Source: Pseudomonas salomonii (GTDB lineage: Bacteria; Pseudomonadota; Gammaproteobacteria; Pseudomonadales; Pseudomonadaceae). Taken from it: a stretch of 64,000 nt of DNA. Location: positions 1 to 64,000 of the forward strand of contig NZ_FNOX01000005.1 of the NCBI RefSeq assembly GCF_900107155.1, given 5' to 3'. Under the pieces are notes generated by a model. The model made no database searches, was not told the DNA's origin, and worked only from the letters and a program-made list of their open reading frames with translations. The position numbers were made by a program, and so were the translations under genes. Positions 22,413 through 31,127 of the stretch are shown piece by piece (within the stretch, counting starts at the first letter, position 1; each line of letters starts with the position of its first letter).

Positions 22413-22703
22413 ATGACCACCGACACCCTGAAACTGATCCTTGAAGACACCGACGGCACCCAGCTGGAAACCTCCTGCACCCGCGTCGCCGTGGTGTGGC
22501 AGGGCAAGGAAATCTGGATCCAGCACGACGGCCGTGGCCAACTGCTGATCGGCGTAGACGTGGAAGAAGGTGACGCCGAATACGCCAACCTGCTGATGCG
22601 CCCGCTGGCCACCAACCTGATGAGCCTGCAATTGGAAATGGAACCGGCCGACGTTGAAGGCGATGACGACGATCACGTTCACGGCCCTGGCTGCAACCAC
22701 TAA
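22413..22703 (+). CDS. Small acidic protein conserved within the aru operon
   Basis: A 96-residue protein lying between aruB and aruE, where P. aeruginosa has PA0900. The first 75 residues look like a compact alpha/beta fold ([26 protein letters not shown]). The C-terminus is a short tail with four Asp followed by HVHGPGCNH, which could bind a metal (inference). It is unusually acidic overall. No enzyme motif is visible. Position suggests a role tied to arginine catabolism, perhaps assisting the zinc enzyme AruE encoded 11 bases downstream. Function unknown. Confidence 0.85.
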   Translation: MTTDTLKLILEDTDGTQLETSCTRVAVVWQGKEIWIQHDGRGQLLIGVDVEEGDAEYANLLMRPLATNLMSLQLEMEPADVEGDDDDHVHGPGCNH

Positions 22704-22714
22704 GGAAGCTGCTT

Positions 22715-23719
22715 ATGCTCGCCCTCGGCAAACTGCTTGAACTGACCCTCGCCGGTCGTGAACCGGCGCAAAAAATTCAACTGACTGTCGACGGCGTGCA
22801 GATGCGCTGGCTCAGCGAAGGCGCGCTTGAAGTGCGCCCACCGCTGGCATTGGACAACGGCGGCGACCTGCTGCTGTCGTCCGGCATCCATGGCAACGAA
22901 ACAGCGCCGATCGAATTGCTCGACCGCCTGTTGCATGGCATCGCCCGTGGGGAGATCAAACCCCGCCATCGTATTCTGTTCCTGTTCGGTAACCCTGAGG
23001 CCATGCGCCGCGGCGAGCGTTACCTGGAGCTGGACGTCAATCGGCTGTTCAATGGCCGCCACGAACAAAACATCGGCCCGGAGGCCATGCGCGCCGCCGA
23101 GCTTGAGCAGTTGGCTCGCAGCTTCTTCAGCCTGCCGGGCCGTTCGCGCCTGCATTACGACCTGCACACGGCCATCCGCGGTTCGAAGATCGAGCAGTTC
23201 GCGCTGTACCCGTGGAAAGAAGGGCGCCAGCATTCGCGTCATGAGCTGGCGCGCCTGAACGCTGCCGGTATGCAGGCGGTTTTGTTGCAAAACAAAACTT
23301 CGATCACCTTCACCGCGTTTACCTACGAGCAACTGGACGCTGAGGCCTTCACCCTGGAATTGGGCAAGGCCCGGCCGTTCGGGCAGAACCAGGGCGTGGA
23401 TGTGTCACGCCTGGAAACGCGCCTCAAGCAGATCATCGAGGGTAATGAGCCCGAAACCGGGAGCCTCGATGGCTTGCAACTGTTTGCCGTCTCCCGCGAA
23501 GTGATCAAACACAGTGATGCGTTCCTGCTGCACCTGCCGGCGGATGTGGAAAACTTCTCGCCGTTGGCCAAGGGTTACCTGTTGGCCGAGGACGTGGCCA
23601 AGACCCGCTGGGTGATCGAGGAGGAGGGCGCGCGCATCATTTTCCCGAACCCGAAGGTCAAGAATGGTTTGCGGGCGGGGATATTGATCGTGCCGACCAC
23701 GGATGCTGGCCTGGCCTAA
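22715..23719 (+). CDS. aruE: Succinylglutamate desuccinylase
   Basis: A 334-residue M14-family zinc hydrolase (AstE). It splits N-succinylglutamate to glutamate and succinate, the last AST step. Zinc ligands are His59 and Glu62 in [10 protein letters not shown], with a further histidine in HYDLHTAI (about residue 151). [13 protein letters not shown] gives the substrate arginine/asparagine motif. A probable catalytic glutamate lies in [13 protein letters not shown]. The ribosome site AAGGAAG lies in the 11-base gap after the preceding small gene. This is the final gene of the operon. Confidence 0.96.
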   Translation: MLALGKLLELTLAGREPAQKIQLTVDGVQMRWLSEGALEVRPPLALDNGGDLLLSSGIHGNETAPIELLDRLLHGIARGEIKPRHRILFLFGNPEAMRRGERYLELDVNRLFNGRHEQNIGPEAMRAAELEQLARSFFSLPGRSRLHYDLHTAIRGSKIEQFALYPWKEGRQHSRHELARLNAAGMQAVLLQNKTSITFTAFTYEQLDAEAFTLELGKARPFGQNQGVDVSRLETRLKQIIEGNEPETGSLDGLQLFAVSREVIKHSDAFLLHLPADVENFSPLAKGYLLAEDVAKTRWVIEEEGARIIFPNPKVKNGLRAGILIVPTTDAGLA

Positions 23720-23744
23720 ATCTTAAGGCTTGCAGGGATCCAAA

Positions 23745-23833
23745 TGTGGGAGCGGGCTTGCTCGCGAAGGCGGTCTGTCAGTCATTTATGTATTGACTGA
23801 CACTGCGCTTTCGCGAGCAAGCCCGCTCCCACA
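23745..23833. repeat. REPIN between aruE and the lumazine synthase gene
   Basis: A near-perfect inverted pair of GTGGGAGCGGGCTTGCTCGCGA REPs with the loop motif TCAGTCA…TGACTGACA. It lies in the convergent gap between aruE (plus) and ribH (minus) and may serve as a bidirectional terminator-like hairpin (inference). Confidence 0.92.
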
Positions 23834-23851
23834 TTGGTTTTGTATTGTTGC

Positions 23852-24361
23852 TTAGACCGCTACAGCACGCGGCTCGCTGCGACGGATCGCACGCACCTTG
23901 TGCAGCGTGTCGGCGCAAGTACGTGCAGCTTCCTGGCCTTTATGCACGAAGTGCTCATAGAAGAAAGTGTGGTGCTCGCTGCCCGCGTGGAAGTGGTGCG
24001 GGGTAAGGGACACGGAGAATACCGGCACTTCGGTTTCCAGCTGAACCTGCATCAGGCCGCTGACCACCGATTGGGCGACGAATTCATGGCGGTAGATGCC
24101 ACCGTCCACCACCAGCGCGGCGGCGACGATGCCGGCGTAACGGCCGGTCTTGGCCAGCAGCTTGGCGTGCAGGGGCAGTTCAAAGGCGCCGCCGACTTCG
24201 AAGAAATCGATGTCCGATTCCTGGTAGCCCTGGGCGATCATTTCGCCGAGGAAGCCTTTGCGCGATTGGTCGACAATATCCTTGTGCCAGCAGGCCTGGA
24301 TAAACGCGACGCGCTCGCCGTGGTGGTTTTTGCTTTTGCTGTCGATTGCGGTGGGTTGCAT
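23852..24361 (-). CDS. ribH: 6,7-dimethyl-8-ribityllumazine synthase, RibH2 type
   Basis: A 169-residue lumazine synthase catalysing the penultimate riboflavin step. The N-terminal segment RVAFIQACWHKDIVDQSRKGF is typical of the RibH2 subfamily (Brucella/Mesorhizobium RibH2-like), where Trp replaces the aromatic residue of classical RibH. FEVGGAFELPLHAKLLA and DGGIYRHEFVAQSV supply the active-site loop and the catalytic-type histidine. Classical RibH normally sits in the rib/nusB cluster elsewhere, so this is likely a second copy. It is preceded by an FMN riboswitch, so expression should fall when FMN is plentiful. Confidence 0.92.
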   Translation of the reverse strand: MQPTAIDSKSKNHHGERVAFIQACWHKDIVDQSRKGFLGEMIAQGYQESDIDFFEVGGAFELPLHAKLLAKTGRYAGIVAAALVVDGGIYRHEFVAQSVVSGLMQVQLETEVPVFSVSLTPHHFHAGSEHHTFFYEHFVHKGQEAARTCADTLHKVRAIRRSEPRAVAV

Positions 24362-24478
24362 GTTCTGACTCCTGTTTAAGAAAAAAACAGGGCGTTATGA
24401 ATCGAATGGGATTTCGAGGGTACGAACAGCGGCGTCATGCAGGCATGAGTTCAGCGCGCGGCCCTCGGGTGCCAATCC

Positions 24479-24643
24479 CGTTCTCTCTTCATCCGGACTA
24501 TGACCGTCGGCCCCGGGATCACACCGGGTCTGCTGACCTTGTCGCCGTCCTGCGTGAGCAGTTCGAGGCGCCAAGCGCTCGCGGGCTATGCACATTGCGT
24601 GCAATTACCGCCGGTGGGGAATTGCACCCCGCCCTGAGAACGT
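24479..24643 (-). promoter_or_regulatory. FMN riboswitch (RFN element) controlling the lumazine synthase gene
   Basis: Read on the minus strand, the region has the conserved RFN blocks in order: TTCTCAGGGCGGGG, then CCCCACCGGCGGT, AGCCCGCGAGCG, GTCAGCAGACCCGGTG, GGGGCCGACGGTCATAGTCC and GGATGAAGAGAGAACG. The aptamer ends about 118 bases before the ribH start. Between them, CCTGTTT/AAACAGG (24371–24391) folds a hairpin that partly covers the AGGAG ribosome site, pointing to translational control (inference). Confidence 0.95.
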
Positions 24644-24827
24644 TGCCGCCAGAACCCTGGCGGCGGAGAGTTTTTAACATGGTTTTTCAGAAACTGCACG
24701 ATCGCCGTATCGATAACCTATATCGGTTTGTTTGGTTGGTATTCGATTGAATGCACGTGGGGCTTGATATTGCGTGGCTTTGCCCGCAGTAATCATCAAT
24801 ACGACAACCCTGTTCAGAGGCCCCCGG

Positions 24828-25832
24828 ATGACCGTCATAGACCTGCGCAGCGACACCGTGACCCAACCCACCGCCGGCATGCTCGATGCGATGGCCACTG
24901 CCGTCAGCGGTGATGACGTCTACGGCGAAGACCCGAGCGTCAACCTCCTGGAGGCCGAACTGGCCAAGCGCCTGGGCTTCGCTGCGGCGTTGTTTGTGCC
25001 AACGGGCACCATGAGCAACCTGCTCGCCTTGATGGCTCACTGTGAGCGCGGCGAGGAATACATCGTCGGCCAGCAGGCCCACACCTACAAATACGAAGGC
25101 GGTGGCGCGGCGGTACTCGGCTCGATCCAGCCGCAGCCGCTGGAGGTGCAAGCCGACGGTTCCCTGGACCTGGAGCACGTACTGGCGGCGATCAAGCCGG
25201 ATGACTTCCACTTCGCCCGTACCCGCCTGTTGGCGTTGGAGAACACCATGCAGGGCAAGGTGCTGCCGCTGGCGTACCTGGCCAAAGCGCGGGCGTTTAC
25301 CCGTGAACACGGCCTGGCGTTGCACTTGGACGGCGCGCGGCTCTACAACGCGGCGGTCAAGCTCGGCGTGGATGCACGGGAGATTGCCCAGCATTTCGAC
25401 TCGGTGTCGGTGTGCCTGTCCAAAGGCCTCGGCGCGCCGATCGGCTCGGTGCTGTGCGGCTCCACGGCGTTGATCGCCAAGGCGCGGCGCCTGCGCAAGA
25501 TGGTTGGCGGCGGCATGCGCCAGGCCGGCTCGCTGGCGGCGGCGGGCTTGTATGCCCTGGATCATCAGGTGCAGCGCCTGGCGGATGACCATGCCAACGC
25601 CCAATGGCTGGGGGATGCGCTGCGCGACGCCGGCTTTGAGGTGGAGCCGGTACAAACCAATATGGTGTACGTGCAGATTGGCGATCAGGCCCAGGCGCTG
25701 AAGGCCTTCGCCGCCGAACGCGGGATCAAGTTGAGCGCCGCGCCGCGTCTGCGCATGGTCGCTCATCTGGATGTCAGCCGGGCGCAGATGGAGCACGTGG
25801 TGCAGACATTTGTCGAGTTTTCCCGAAAATGA
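24828..25832 (+). CDS. ltaE: Low-specificity L-threonine aldolase
   Basis: A 334-residue fold-type-I PLP enzyme starting [19 protein letters not shown]. It splits L-threonine and allo-threonine to glycine and acetaldehyde. Family features are [15 protein letters not shown] (about 25–40), the [13 protein letters not shown] segment containing the PLP aspartate, and the lysine in [18 protein letters not shown] that forms the Schiff base. An in-frame ATG 18 codons upstream gives a poor N-terminus and is rejected. It precedes alaS, as in P. aeruginosa (PA0902). Confidence 0.94.
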   Translation: MTVIDLRSDTVTQPTAGMLDAMATAVSGDDVYGEDPSVNLLEAELAKRLGFAAALFVPTGTMSNLLALMAHCERGEEYIVGQQAHTYKYEGGGAAVLGSIQPQPLEVQADGSLDLEHVLAAIKPDDFHFARTRLLALENTMQGKVLPLAYLAKARAFTREHGLALHLDGARLYNAAVKLGVDAREIAQHFDSVSVCLSKGLGAPIGSVLCGSTALIAKARRLRKMVGGGMRQAGSLAAAGLYALDHQVQRLADDHANAQWLGDALRDAGFEVEPVQTNMVYVQIGDQAQALKAFAAERGIKLSAAPRLRMVAHLDVSRAQMEHVVQTFVEFSRK

Positions 25833-25884
25833 TCGTGCAGACCGTCTAATTGACTGTTTCTATCACATAAACACGCTGTACCAC

Positions 25885-25918
25885 CGGCAAAGGGCCGATA
25901 TAATGCGGCCCTTTGCCG
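25885..25918 (+). promoter_or_regulatory. alaS promoter with a 13-bp inverted repeat enclosing the -10 box
   Basis: CGGCAAAGGGCCG (25885–25897) and CGGCCCTTTGCCG (25906–25918) are perfect inverted arms around ATATAATG. TATAAT (25899–25904) is a consensus -10 box; the -35 is poor. Transcription would start within or just after the right arm. E. coli AlaRS represses its own gene by binding a palindrome at the start site, so an autoregulatory operator is a reasonable inference. Confidence 0.7.
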
Positions 25919-25978
25919 TCGCTCCGTCTGATGATGTTGCGCACTGGCCTTTGGCCGCAGACTCCGTGGAAGAACCTA

Positions 25979-28597
25979 ATGAAAAGCGCAGAAATCCGTG
26001 AAGCCTTCCTTCGCTTCTTCGAAGAGCAAGGCCACACCCGTGTAGCCTCCAGCTCCTTGATCCCAGGCAATGACCCAACCCTGCTGTTCACCAACGCGGG
26101 GATGAACCAGTTCAAGGACTGCTTCCTGGGCCAGGAAAAGCGCGCCTACACCCGCGCCACCAGCAGCCAGAAGTGCGTACGCGCCGGCGGCAAGAACAGC
26201 GACTTGGAAAACGTCGGCTACACCGCCCGTCACCACACCTTCTTCGAGATGCTGGGTAACTTCAGCTTCGGCGACTATTTCAAGAAAGATGCGATTACCT
26301 TCGCCTGGACCTTCCTGACCGGCGTGTTGAAGCTGCCCAAGGAAAAGCTCTGGGTTACGGTCTACGCGACCGACGACGAAGCCTATGACATCTGGACCCA
26401 GCAAATTGGTGTGCCCGTCGAGCGCATGATTCGCATCGGCGACAACAAGGGCGCGCCTTACGCGTCCGACAACTTCTGGACCATGGGCGATACCGGCCCG
26501 TGCGGCCCGTGCACCGAGATTTTCTATGATCACGGCGCCGACATCTGGGGCGGCCCACCGGGCTCGCCGGAAGAAGACGGCGACCGTTACATCGAGATCT
26601 GGAACAACGTCTTCATGCAGTTCAACCGCACCGCCGATGGCGTGTTGCATCCGCTGCCGGCGCCGTCGGTGGACACCGGCATGGGCCTGGAGCGGATCAG
26701 TGCGGTGATGCAGCACGTGCATTCCAACTACGAAATCGACCTGTTCACCCACCTGCTGAGCGCCTCGGCGGCTGCCATTGGCTGCGCCAATGACAACCAG
26801 TCTTCGCTCAAGGTGGTGTCGGACCACATCCGTTCGTGCGGTTTCCTGATCGCCGACGGTGTGCTGCCGTCCAACGAAGGCCGTGGCTATGTGCTGCGCC
26901 GTATTATCCGTCGCGCCTGCCGTCACGGTAACAAGCTGGGCGCCACCGGCAGCTTCTTCTACAAGATCGTGGCCGCGCTGGTCGCCGAGATGGGCGATGC
27001 CTTCCCGGAACTCAAGCAGCAGCAGGCCAACATCGAGCGCGTGCTCAAGGCTGAAGAAGAGCAGTTCTCCAAGACCCTGGAGCACGGCCTGAAGATCCTC
27101 GAGCAGGACCTGGCTGAGCTTAAAGGCACCGTGGTGCCGGGCGATGTGGTGTTCAAGCTGTATGACACCTACGGTTTCCCGATGGACCTGACCGCCGACA
27201 TCGCCCGCGAGCGCGAGCTGACCGTCGATGAGGCCGGTTTTGAGCGTGAGATGGAAGCCCAGCGCGTGCGTGCCCGTTCCGCCAGCTCCTTTGGCCTGGA
27301 CTACAACACCCTGGTCAAGGTTGACGTGCCCACCGAGTTCACCGGCTACGCGGCGACCGTGGGCGCGGCCAAGATCGTGGCCATCTACAAAGACGGCAAG
27401 TCGGTCGACGTATTGAGCGAAGGCGAAGAAGCGGTAGTCGTGCTGGACCAGACGCCGTTCTACGCCGAATCCGGTGGCCAGGTGGGTGACTGCGGTTTCC
27501 TCAGTTCGACCTCCGGGCGTTTTGAAGTGCGTGACACCACCAAGACCGGCGGCGCGTTCCTGCACCACGGTGTACTGGTGTTGGGCAACCTGACGGTCGG
27601 TGCGCCGGTTGACACTCAAGTCGACGCCGACGTGCGGCATGCAACTGCTTTGAACCATTCCGCCACTCACTTGCTGCACGCTGCGTTGCGCCAGGTGTTG
27701 GGTGAGCATGTGCAGCAGAAGGGTTCGTTGGTGGACAGCCAGCGCCTGCGTTTCGACTTCAGCCACTTTGAAGCGATCAAGCCTGAGCAGATCAAGGCGC
27801 TGGAAGACATTGTCAACGCCGAGATTCGCAAGAACACCCCGGTTGAAACCGAAGAAACCGATATCGAGACCGCCAGGAAGAAAGGCGCCATGGCGCTGTT
27901 TGGCGAGAAGTACGGCGACGAAGTGCGCGTACTGAGCATGGGCGGCAGCTTCTCGGTGGAACTGTGTGGCGGTATACACGCCAACCGTACCGGCGATATC
28001 GGCCTGCTGAAAATCATCAGCGAAGGCGGCGTGGCCTCCGGTGTACGGCGTATTGAAGCGGTCACCGGTGCTGCGGCCCTGGCCTACCTCAATGCGGCTG
28101 AAGAACAACTCAAGGAAGCGGCCGGCCTGGTCAAGGGCAGCCGCGACAACCTGATCGACAAGCTGTCGGCCGTGCTGGAGCGCAACCGCGCACTGGAAAA
28201 ACAGCTGGAGCAGTTGCAGGCCAAGGCGGCGAGCGCAGCGGGCGACGATCTGTCGGCCTCCGCGCTGGACGTCAAGGGCGTGAAAGTGCTGGCTGTGCGC
28301 TTGGATGGCCAGGACGGCAAGGCGCTGTTGGCCTTGGTCGATCAGTTGAAGAACAAGCTCGGCCGCGCAGTGATCCTGCTCGGCGGTGTCCATGAGGAAA
28401 AGGTCGTTCTGGTTGCCGGTGTAACCAAAGACCTGACTGGCCAACTCAAGGCCGGTGATTTGATGAAGCAAGCCGCTGCGGCAGTGGGCGGGAAGGGTGG
28501 TGGTCGTCCGGACATGGCGCAAGGCGGTGGTGTAGACGCAGGCTCCCTGGACGCGGCCCTGGCCCTGACCGTGCCGTTTGTCGAGGCTGGCATTTAA
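25979..28597 (+). CDS. alaS: Alanyl-tRNA synthetase
   Basis: An 872-residue class-II synthetase charging tRNA-Ala. It starts [20 protein letters not shown] with the motif-1 segment [23 protein letters not shown]. The aminoacylation core (motifs 2 and 3, e.g. [10 protein letters not shown]) spans roughly the first 440 residues. The editing domain (about 550–710) has the zinc motif [13 protein letters not shown] and [14 protein letters not shown] coiled coil and the C-Ala domain with [13 protein letters not shown] follow. The frame opens 22 codons upstream, but the start at 25979 is the family start. A terminator-like hairpin follows. Confidence 0.97.
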   Translation: MKSAEIREAFLRFFEEQGHTRVASSSLIPGNDPTLLFTNAGMNQFKDCFLGQEKRAYTRATSSQKCVRAGGKNSDLENVGYTARHHTFFEMLGNFSFGDYFKKDAITFAWTFLTGVLKLPKEKLWVTVYATDDEAYDIWTQQIGVPVERMIRIGDNKGAPYASDNFWTMGDTGPCGPCTEIFYDHGADIWGGPPGSPEEDGDRYIEIWNNVFMQFNRTADGVLHPLPAPSVDTGMGLERISAVMQHVHSNYEIDLFTHLLSASAAAIGCANDNQSSLKVVSDHIRSCGFLIADGVLPSNEGRGYVLRRIIRRACRHGNKLGATGSFFYKIVAALVAEMGDAFPELKQQQANIERVLKAEEEQFSKTLEHGLKILEQDLAELKGTVVPGDVVFKLYDTYGFPMDLTADIARERELTVDEAGFEREMEAQRVRARSASSFGLDYNTLVKVDVPTEFTGYAATVGAAKIVAIYKDGKSVDVLSEGEEAVVVLDQTPFYAESGGQVGDCGFLSSTSGRFEVRDTTKTGGAFLHHGVLVLGNLTVGAPVDTQVDADVRHATALNHSATHLLHAALRQVLGEHVQQKGSLVDSQRLRFDFSHFEAIKPEQIKALEDIVNAEIRKNTPVETEETDIETARKKGAMALFGEKYGDEVRVLSMGGSFSVELCGGIHANRTGDIGLLKIISEGGVASGVRRIEAVTGAAALAYLNAAEEQLKEAAGLVKGSRDNLIDKLSAVLERNRALEKQLEQLQAKAASAAGDDLSASALDVKGVKVLAVRLDGQDGKALLALVDQLKNKLGRAVILLGGVHEEKVVLVAGVTKDLTGQLKAGDLMKQAAAAVGGKGGGRPDMAQGGGVDAGSLDAALALTVPFVEAGI

Positions 28598-28608
28598 GGC
28601 ACTGTTAG

Positions 28609-28638
28609 CGAGCCCATGGTTTAGTCATGGGCTCGTTT
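28609..28638 (+). terminator. Terminator hairpin after alaS
   Basis: CGAGCCCATG and CATGGGCTCG form a 10-bp stem with a 7-base loop, followed by only three T residues. It is probably a weak terminator, allowing some read-through into lysC. Confidence 0.65.
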
Positions 28639-28694
28639 GGGTGCTGGAAGATTTGTTTATTGGGCGCCCCTTTACGGGCTGAGGCGGCTTAGAA

Positions 28695-29936
28695 ATGGCT
28701 TTGATCGTACAGAAATTCGGAGGCACCTCGGTCGGTTCTGTCGAAAGAATCGAGCAGGTCGCCGACAAGGTTAAGAAATTCCGCGACGCCGGCGATGACC
28801 TGGTGGTGGTGCTGTCAGCCATGAGCGGCGAGACCAATCGCCTGATCGATCTGGCCAAGGCAATCAGTGGTGATCAACAGCCGCTGCCGCGTGAGCTGGA
28901 TGTGATCGTGTCCACCGGCGAGCAGGTGACCATCGCCTTGCTGGCCATGGCGCTGAACAAGCGTGGCGTGCCGGCGGTGTCCTACACGGGCAGCCAGGTG
29001 CGCATCCTCACCGACAGCGCGCATACCAAGGCCCGCATCCTGCAGATCGATGATCAGAAAATCCGCACAGATCTGAAAGCCGGCCGCGTGGTAGTTGTAG
29101 CAGGCTTCCAGGGTGTGGACGAGCAGGGCAACATCACGACCCTCGGGCGTGGCGGTTCGGATACCACCGGTGTGGCACTGGCAGCGGCCCTCAAGGCCGA
29201 TGAATGCCAGATCTATACTGATGTGGACGGCGTGTACACCACCGACCCGCGTGTGGTGTCCGTGGCCCAGCGCCTGGACAAGATCACCTTTGAAGAGATG
29301 CTGGAAATGGCCAGCCTCGGTTCCAAGGTGTTGCAGATCCGCGCGGTGGAGTTCGCCGGCAAGTACAACGTTCCGCTGCGCGTATTGCACAGCTTCAAAG
29401 AGGGTCCGGGCACCCTCATTACTATTGATGAAGAGGAATCCATGGAACAGCCGATCATTTCCGGCATCGCTTTCAACCGCGATGAAGCCAAGCTGACGAT
29501 CCGTGGCGTGCCAGACACCCCGGGCGTGGCCTTCAAGATCCTCGGCCCTATCAGCGGCGCGAACATTGAAGTCGACATGATCGTGCAGAACGTTTCGCAC
29601 GATAACACCACCGATTTCACCTTCACCGTGCACCGCAACGAGTACGATGCAGCCGAGCGTATCCTGCAGAACACTGCGAGCGAGATCGGCGCCCGTGAAG
29701 TGGTCGGCGATACCAAGATTGCCAAGGTGTCGATCGTGGGTGTGGGCATGCGTTCCCATGCCGGCGTTGCCAGCCGCATGTTCGAGGCGCTGGCCAAGGA
29801 AAGCATCAACATCCAGATGATCTCCACCTCGGAAATCAAAGTCTCGGTGGTGATCGAGGAGAAGTACCTGGAGCTGGCTGTACGCGCACTGCACACTGCT
29901 TTTGAACTGGACGCTCCGGCGCGACAGGGCGAGTAA
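28695..29936 (+). CDS. lysC: Aspartokinase (alpha chain, with probable internal beta start)
   Basis: A 413-residue aspartate kinase making aspartyl phosphate for lysine, threonine, methionine and diaminopimelate. The catalytic domain (1–245) starts MALIVQKFGGTSVG and has FQGVDEQGNITTLGRGGSDTT. Two ACT domains (about 265–410) bind the lysine/threonine effectors. An in-frame ATG at 29442 (residue 250, MEQPIISGIAF) is preceded by AGAGGA at a good distance. This would make a 164-residue beta chain, as in alpha2-beta2 aspartokinases (known in other bacteria, inferred here). Confidence 0.96.
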   Translation: MALIVQKFGGTSVGSVERIEQVADKVKKFRDAGDDLVVVLSAMSGETNRLIDLAKAISGDQQPLPRELDVIVSTGEQVTIALLAMALNKRGVPAVSYTGSQVRILTDSAHTKARILQIDDQKIRTDLKAGRVVVVAGFQGVDEQGNITTLGRGGSDTTGVALAAALKADECQIYTDVDGVYTTDPRVVSVAQRLDKITFEEMLEMASLGSKVLQIRAVEFAGKYNVPLRVLHSFKEGPGTLITIDEEESMEQPIISGIAFNRDEAKLTIRGVPDTPGVAFKILGPISGANIEVDMIVQNVSHDNTTDFTFTVHRNEYDAAERILQNTASEIGAREVVGDTKIAKVSIVGVGMRSHAGVASRMFEALAKESINIQMISTSEIKVSVVIEEKYLELAVRALHTAFELDAPARQGE

Positions 29937-29948
29937 GGCAATGCCCGG

Positions 29949-29980
29949 AAGGCGCGGTTTACCGCGCCTTTCATTTTTTT
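29949..29980 (+). terminator. Rho-independent terminator after lysC
   Basis: AAGGCGCGG pairs with CCGCGCCTT (loop TTTA), followed by TCATTTTTTT. Confidence 0.9.
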
Positions 29981-30111
29981 GTGGAGCGCATGGTCTTTTG
30001 CGTGCGCTCGACAATACTTAGGCCGTTAGGGCTATGGCCGTCAGGTCATGGGTCGAACGCCTTTTTTTTGCAGACTGTTGTTCCTGAACTGAAATGCGTG
30101 AGGTGAAAGGT

Positions 30112-30300
30112 ATGCTGATTCTGACTCGTCGTTGCGCAGAAAGCCTGATTATCGGTGATGGCGAAATCACCGTGACTGTGCTCGGCGTCAAAGGCAATCA
30201 AGTGCGTATCGGGGTTAACGCTCCGAAAGAGGTAGCGGTCCACCGCGAGGAAATCTACCTGCGGATCAAGAAAGAGAAGGACGAAGAACCAAGCCTTTAA
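30112..30300 (+). CDS. rsmA: CsrA/RsmA translational regulator
   Basis: A 62-residue CsrA-family RNA-binding protein. It has the typical start [19 protein letters not shown], the core [19 protein letters not shown], and VHREEIY at 43–49 carrying the RNA-binding arginine. It binds GGA motifs in 5' leaders to control secondary metabolism, motility and biofilm genes in the Gac/Rsm cascade. The start at 30112 is preferred over one six codons earlier because CsrA proteins begin MLI and GAGGTGAAAGG precedes it. It lies after lysC and before tRNA genes, as in other pseudomonads. Confidence 0.97.
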   Translation: MLILTRRCAESLIIGDGEITVTVLGVKGNQVRIGVNAPKEVAVHREEIYLRIKKEKDEEPSL

Positions 30301-30319
30301 TTTTTATCGTTTTTTATGT

Positions 30320-30348
30320 TTGCAAACGGGGATGAACGTGGTTAATAT
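30320..30348 (+). promoter_or_regulatory. Sigma-70 promoter of tRNA-Ser
   Basis: TTGCAA (30320–30325), 17-base spacer, TAATAT (30343–30348), ending 14 bases before the tRNA. Confidence 0.7.
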
Positions 30349-30362
30349 ACGCCCCGTGTTGC

Positions 30363-30453
30363 GGAGAGCTGGCCGAGTGGCCGAAGGCGCTCCCCTGCTA
30401 AGGGAGTACACCTCAAAAGGGTGTCGGGGGTTCGAATCCCCCGTTCTCCGCCA
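30363..30453 (+). tRNA. tRNA-Ser (anticodon GCU)
   Basis: 91 bases including an encoded CCA. The acceptor stem GGAGAGC/GTTCTCC pairs with one G-U. The anticodon loop reads CTGCTAA, giving GCU, which decodes AGC/AGU. A long variable arm and GGTTCGAATCC in the T arm are present. Confidence 0.96.
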
Positions 30454-30519
30454 TTATTTGCTTAGTACGTTGCAATCTGGTTTTTTCGCTAAGTTGTTGA
30501 AATTAAACGAAAAAATAGC

Positions 30520-30547
30520 TTTACATAGAGATTGAACGGCCTATAAT
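30520..30547 (+). promoter_or_regulatory. Sigma-70 promoter of the tRNA-Arg pair
   Basis: TTTACA (30520–30525), 16-base spacer, consensus TATAAT (30542–30547) followed by a GC-rich discriminator (GCGCGG), a common stable-RNA promoter layout. It sits 14 bases before the first tRNA-Arg. Confidence 0.75.
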
Positions 30548-30561
30548 GCGCGGCAACAAAT

Positions 30562-30638
30562 GCACTCGTAGCTCAGCTGGATAGAGTACTCGGCTACGAA
30601 CCGAGCGGTCACAGGTTCGAATCCTGTCGAGTGCACCA
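30562..30638 (+). tRNA. tRNA-Arg (anticodon ACG), copy 1
   Basis: 77 bases with encoded CCA. The acceptor stem GCACTCG/CGAGTGC is perfect. The loop CTACGAA gives anticodon ACG (A34 expected to become inosine, reading CGU/CGC/CGA). Identical to copy 2. Confidence 0.97.
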
Positions 30639-30710
30639 TTTAAGAGTCAGTTGCAGCAATGCAGGTGACTTGGCTTCAACCAGTTGTGATCTGGTCTAAA
30701 AACACAATCT

Positions 30711-30787
30711 GCACTCGTAGCTCAGCTGGATAGAGTACTCGGCTACGAACCGAGCGGTCACAGGTTCGAATCCTGTCGAGTGCACCA
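30711..30787 (+). tRNA. tRNA-Arg (anticodon ACG), copy 2
   Basis: A 77-base gene identical to copy 1 and 72 bases downstream of it. There is no obvious separate promoter, so the two are probably cotranscribed. A strong terminator follows. Confidence 0.97.
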
Positions 30788-30794
30788 TACAAAC

Positions 30795-30821
30795 AAAAAG
30801 CCCGCCTAGTGCGGGCTTTTT
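30795..30821 (+). terminator. Terminator after the tRNA-Arg pair
   Basis: AAAAAGCCCGC pairs with GCGGGCTTTTT, an 11-bp stem with a 5-base loop. Confidence 0.92.
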
Positions 30822-31127
30822 GCCGTCTGGGGTTTGTGTAGGATTTCAGCTCTTTCTTCCGGCCTCATGTGTTTTCCTTCCGGGCTGTGTCGTCGCAGTT
30901 CATAGATGCAGCCGATGCTCAGCTTTGGCTCGCAAGCGCTTGTTCTTTCCAGTTTTTTAACGTTAAAAGCGTGCGCAGCGTGTATCATTGCGCCCGTCAG
31001 CCCCGCCGGGGCTTGTGGAATACCTCCATGGACTTACCCAGTAGTTGCTCAGTACCCCGCTTTACCAATCATGAATTGACTGATTGATCCTTCCGGCGTG
31101 CCCCGCTGCTGGGAGTGGAGTTCGCCT
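30822..31127. other. Intergenic region upstream of mgtE
   Basis: About 300 bases. A 60-codon minus-strand frame at 30806–30988 overlaps the tRNA terminator, has no recognisable features and is not called. TATCAT at 30983–30988 could be an mgtE -10 box. I see no magnesium riboswitch. Confidence 0.4.

Noticed and set aside
25976..28522. 848-codon minus-strand frame opposite alaS
   Set aside because: Shadow of alaS on the opposite strand, with no recognisable protein.
30806..30988. 60-codon minus-strand frame near the tRNA terminator
   Set aside because: Starts or ends inside a terminator hairpin and has no features. Considered as an integrase remnant beside a tRNA, but no integrase motif is visible.
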